This document shows, in pieces, positions 62,301 through 64,000 of a DNA stretch of 64,000 nucleotides (positions are counted from its first letter, which is position 1; each line of letters begins with the position of its first letter). The position numbers and the translations under genes were made by a program. The notes beneath the pieces are model-generated. The model worked only from the letters and a program-made list of their open reading frames with translations. It was not told the DNA's origin and made no database searches. The DNA comes from Cornus controversa (Eukaryota > Streptophyta > Magnoliopsida > Cornales > Cornaceae), in the NCBI GenBank assembly GCA_026545225.1, contig CM048853.1, positions 48,657,755 to 48,721,754 on the forward strand. Reading direction: 5' to 3'.

Positions 62301-64000
62301 AGATGGAGCATCCAAAGCTGTCTTTTCTTTTTCTTTTTCTTTTTTACTTCCTTTGGTTCCCTCATATATTTCATGCTTGTCTATCTCCCTTTATGTAGAC
62401 CAATAAATGTATTATATTTCCTGTTTGTCTTTTAAGTGAATGACCAACTTTTTAGTTTTTTGTACTTTCTGGCATGGCTAACTACATATTCATCAGGTTG
62501 CTATCTAAATATTTATTATTATATCATCATCATCCTTGCCTTAATCCCATATGAATGGGGTCGGCCACATGAATTTTCTTTCTCCAATCTTTTCTATTGC
62601 ATGCCATTTCACCTACTATATTTAATTTTTTAAAGTCATTTTCGATAACCTCTTTCCATGTTATTTTTGGTCACCCTCTACGTCTCTTACCTTCTATTAC
62701 AACTATTATTTCTCGTTTGACCGACGCATCTCTAAATCTCTGATTTACATGTCCAAACCACCAAGTCTATTCTCTCTAATTTTCTTACCAATGGGTGATA
62801 CCCTTAATTTTTCTCTCACACTTTCATTAGTGACCTTATCTCTTCTAGTCACTCCACTCATTCTCATTTCCGCTACATGAAGGCGTTGTTCTTGTTTCTC
62901 TTTTAAGACCCAACACTTTTTCCTATAAAACATAGTTGGTCTAATAACGTTCCTATAAAATTTTCCTTTTAGCTTTTGTGTTATTCTTTTATCACATAAT
63001 ATCCCACTTGCTTGTCTCCACTTTGTCCAACTTGCACCAATTCTACTAGTTATATCCTAGGAAGCACGGACACACCTAAAAGGTCGAAGAATCCGTGTCG
63101 GACACGTATCGGACACCGACACGCGTCGGACACACCCCGACACGTGTCGGACACGCCAAAATACGTGTCCTAATTTTTTTATTTTTGGACACACCACGGA
63201 CACGGCATAGACACGCCATGGACACGTGTCCGACACGCGTGTCATATCATTAGGGAGTTTTTAGAAAGTTTTAAAAAGAAAGAGAGTTTAAAATGTAAAT
63301 GTGATGACTTCTTTGAAGTTTTTTAATAAAATATGGCAGTCATAACATATAATATTCCAATTTTTTTTTTAGAAAACAACTTTTATCATTATTGTGGAGT
63401 AGATTCAATTGTGTAGTTCTTTAAATGATAACCTAATTGTTTTTATAGCTCATTAATTATTATGATTTGTGAAATTTTCATTGTTAGGTTGATCTCATAT
63501 ATATAAAAGGATATATTTATTAGTTGCGTGTCCCCGCCGTGTCCGTATCCTAGTTTTTTGGGATCTGCCGTGTCGTTGTGTCCGTGTCGTGTCGTATCCG
63601 TGCTTCTTAGGTTATATCACTCTCTATCTCTCCATCATTTTGTATCATCAACCCTAGATAACGAAAATGGTGGTTTTGAGTAATCATTTGGTTTTGAAGT
63701 GTTATCATTATATGATCAATGCCCAAATCTTTATTAAATTTACACATTTTTTTGTTTAATTTTACTTGTTAACTCTTGTCAAAATTTCTCTTTCCTGTTT
63801 AGATTGAAACTATATCTGGAACTTTGGTGTTGCGATGGGTCAATTCTCAACTTGCAAGAATTCTCGGTTGGGTTGAGAGGGCTATTCAGCAAGAGGTAAT
63901 TACTTGATTCATTTCATTTTGCAAAAGCTGTCCTTTTTTGTATTTTCTCTTCTCCATTTGTTTTGACTTGCTGTTTCCTGGTTCTTTCACTTCATTCAGC
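47331..64000 (+). CDS. PATROL1: PATROL1-like MUN-domain (DUF810) protein, N-terminal 743 aa
   Basis: PATROL1 is a Munc13-like (MUN domain) plant protein that controls trafficking of the plasma-membrane H+-ATPase AHA1 in guard cells. Exons are 47331-47338, 47439-47614, 47701-47765, 48104-48449, 50091-50157, 50325-50478, 51428-51595, 51776-51886, 52696-52905, 53229-53330, 55476-55706, 59261-59335, 59579-59659, 60087-60272, 60390-60545, 63803-63895 and, from one base, 64000. Every junction is GT-AG with consistent phase. Recognised blocks are MEEENAAELLQRYRRDR, KVVMPPGAVSLDDVDLDQVS, an acidic segment (about 159-172), SFATGITDDDLRETAYEILL, EAMDIRTRQGLLNALVGKVG, RPARGDLTGEVCHWADGYHL, KEQRGPQERLHL, SVFPAADSLEQY and RWVNSQLARILGWVERA. 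The Arabidopsis protein is about 1100 aa, so roughly two-thirds is here. All frames are intact. Confidence 0.95.
48181..48260 (+). repeat. In-frame proline-rich repeat in PATROL1 exon 4
   Basis: The DNA motif CCTGTCTTCACACCA and its variants recur three times at a 27-bp period, encoding PVFTPLPVPVFTPSPVPSFT (residues about 113-132). It lies in the non-conserved linker between the N-terminal block and the acidic segment, where length variation is tolerated. Confidence 0.75.
48936..49098 (+). mobile_element. tRNA-derived SINE in PATROL1 intron 4
   Basis: The order is that of a plant SINE: an A-box-like TGGTTACATGCTTGAG, a B-box-like GCAAGTTCGAGCC about 35 bp later, a tRNA-unrelated body with CAGACCCTGCCAAGGGGGAC, and a 3' end TTGGGTAATGTCCTTTT. 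About 165 bp. No clear target duplication was read. Confidence 0.6.
49105..49566 (+). mobile_element. Stowaway-like MITE carrying a Helitron insertion
   Basis: The left terminus CTCCCTCCGTCCCAATTTATTAG follows a TA. The right side ends CTAATAAATTGGGA, the inverse of part of it, with the last bases eroded. About 190 bp in the middle is a separate Helitron-like piece. It lies in PATROL1 intron 4. Confidence 0.75.
49248..49433 (+). mobile_element. Non-autonomous Helitron-like fragment
   Basis: It begins TCTATATCTATATAATATAG after an A and ends ACACTAG before a T, the insertion pattern of Helitrons (5' TC, 3' CTRR, between A and T). No terminal inverted repeats and no target duplication are seen, as expected. 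It is 186 bp and inserted in the Stowaway-like MITE. Confidence 0.6.
52565..52735 (+). repeat. Tandem duplication (86-bp shift) of the exon 9 acceptor in PATROL1
   Basis: AATCCTGGA...CTAATTTTTATTTATTTTATG followed by TCAG|TCTCTTCCATCTTCT (exon-like from 52610) is repeated 86 bp later as GCCAG|TTTCTTCCATCTTCT (exon 9 from 52696). Only the second acceptor keeps the reading frame. The first would shift it, because 86 is not a multiple of three. Confidence 0.85.
54365..54426 (+). mobile_element. Micro-LINE: 62-bp L1 3' end with 18-bp target duplication
   Basis: The insert carries the L1 end CCCCCCTTTTGGGTGCCTTTC, AATGAATAATTACTTGT and an A-run. The flanks GTATATAGTTTGGACCTA (54347-54364) and GTACATAGTTTGGACCTA (54427-54444) are an 18-bp target-site duplication with one difference. 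PATROL1 intron 10. Confidence 0.88.
55212..55259 (-). mobile_element. Micro-LINE: 48-bp L1 3' end with 17-bp target duplication
   Basis: On the minus strand this is the L1 3' end (CGCTTTC...ACTTATCC then an A-rich tail). The flanks are identical 17-bp GAAATAATAAGAGTATT at 55195-55211 and 55260-55276. It lies in PATROL1 intron 10, opposite in orientation to the insertion at 54365. Confidence 0.85.
55760..57845. other. PATROL1 intron 11, left part
   Basis: Long intron stretch with a 24-bp tandem repeat (GGAATACTTGAATTAAAACA twice near 56500-56547). No other recognised feature. Confidence 0.4.
57857..58283 (+). pseudogene. RTE-type LINE 3' fragment
   Basis: The plus strand encodes the C-terminal end of an RTE-clade LINE: TMLYGAECWA, a stop, then KKQGQCFHVAEMRMLRWMSG, TRRDKVTNESLREKLGVAPI, RLGWYGHIHWRP and KRRRGRPKITWDEVIENDLN. 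The 3' end is GGGATTAAGGCAAGGATAACGACGATGAT with a GAY-rich tail rather than poly(A), typical for RTE. The RT core and endonuclease are absent. Confidence 0.85.
59910..60010 (+). other. Possible SINE-like tRNA-related segment
   Basis: GAGCTCAGTCGGCCAAG resembles an A box and AGGTTCAAGC a B box, but the boxes are about 65 bp apart and no tail or target duplication is visible. PATROL1 intron 13. Confidence 0.3.
61195..61558. mobile_element. Diverged member of the GAAGCACGG hAT-like MITE family
   Basis: The left side begins CTAAGATTCTCTCACAGACACG. The right side ends CATGTTCATGCTTCTTAG, whose inverse CTAAGAAGCATGAACATG matches the family terminus. The interior keeps GACAC/GTGTC-rich ends around an AT-rich core. 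No 8-bp duplication was recognised. Confidence 0.5.
62512..63700 (-). pseudogene. RTE-type LINE fragment split by a MITE
   Basis: Read on the minus strand in two parts: about 63700-63611, then 63056-62512. The first reads FRYLGLMIQNDGEIESDI. The second continues SRIGASWTKWRQASGILCDK, KGKFYRNVIRPTMFY, KKCWVLKEKQEQRLHVAEMR and RDKVTNESVREKLR, ending in the RTE 3' end with ATGATGATGATA on this strand. The MITE at 63057-63610 and its 8-bp duplication interrupt it. Later breaks lie in the C-terminal block. PATROL1 intron 15. Confidence 0.82.
63057..63610. mobile_element. hAT-like MITE (CTARGAAGCACGG family) inside an RTE LINE
   Basis: The termini are CTAGGAAGCACGGACAC (left) and, inverted, CTAAGAAGCACGGATAC (right). 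Identical 8-bp flanks GTTATATC lie at 63049-63056 and 63611-63618. Both sub-terminal regions are packed with GACACG/CGTGTC motifs, and the core is AT-rich. It is 554 bp and non-coding. The interrupted LINE reading can be followed on both sides, which confirms the boundaries. Confidence 0.9.

Noticed and set aside
1-64000. Possible biosynthetic cluster, resistance gene array, CRISPR-like array or organellar insert
   Set aside because: The four genes are unrelated housekeeping functions on both strands. I saw no regularly spaced direct repeats, no NBS/LRR or P450/terpene motifs, no rRNA or cloverleaf tRNA gene, and no plastid or mitochondrial coding sequence.

Overview
This is a 64 kb stretch of AT-rich nuclear DNA from a flowering plant, most likely a woody eudicot. 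The evidence is split genes with GT-AG introns, four proteins that read as clear plant orthologues, and a dense plant repeat load (L1 and RTE LINEs, Ty3/gypsy and miniature LTR elements, hAT/Mutator/Stowaway MITEs, a Helitron piece and a SINE). I cannot name the species. Gene and family names come from recognising protein sequence and were not checked by a search.

Layout. (1) 1-3.4 kb, minus strand: the 5' end of the THO complex subunit 1 gene (THO1/HPR1, nuclear mRNA export); its remaining exons lie off the left edge. (2) 5.7-14.9 kb, minus strand: a complete TRAPPC1/BET5 gene (TRAPP vesicle tether), 169 aa in four coding exons, with a 6.7 kb third intron holding a foldback Mutator-type MITE, a GC-rich hAT-like remnant and an L1 fragment. 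(3) 14.9-24.2 kb: an intergenic repeat nest. A hAT-like element has been hit by a TRIM and by a solo LTR, and that LTR was hit by a second solo LTR of the same family; target duplications can be read at every level. (4) 24.2-44.4 kb, plus strand: an ERI1/ERI2-like DEDDh 3'-5' exoribonuclease of 402 aa. I infer that a tiny first coding exon (7 codons plus one base) is separated from the second by a 16.3 kb intron packed with LINEs, LTR fossils and MITEs. (5) 46.2-64.0 kb, plus strand: the first 16 coding exons (743 aa) of a PATROL1-like MUN-domain (DUF810) protein; the next exon appears to begin at the last base of the window.

The genes belong to unrelated housekeeping systems (mRNA export, vesicle tethering, RNA trimming, exocytic trafficking) and nothing suggests a cluster or operon. 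I found no new multi-gene system. The more notable observations are structural: the four-level transposon nest, the giant intron of the exonuclease gene with overlapping uORFs in its leader, two local duplications that copied splice sites (one in TRAPPC1, one in PATROL1), a hAT-like MITE family with 8-bp target duplications, and micro-LINE insertions of only 48-62 bp that still carry full target-site duplications.
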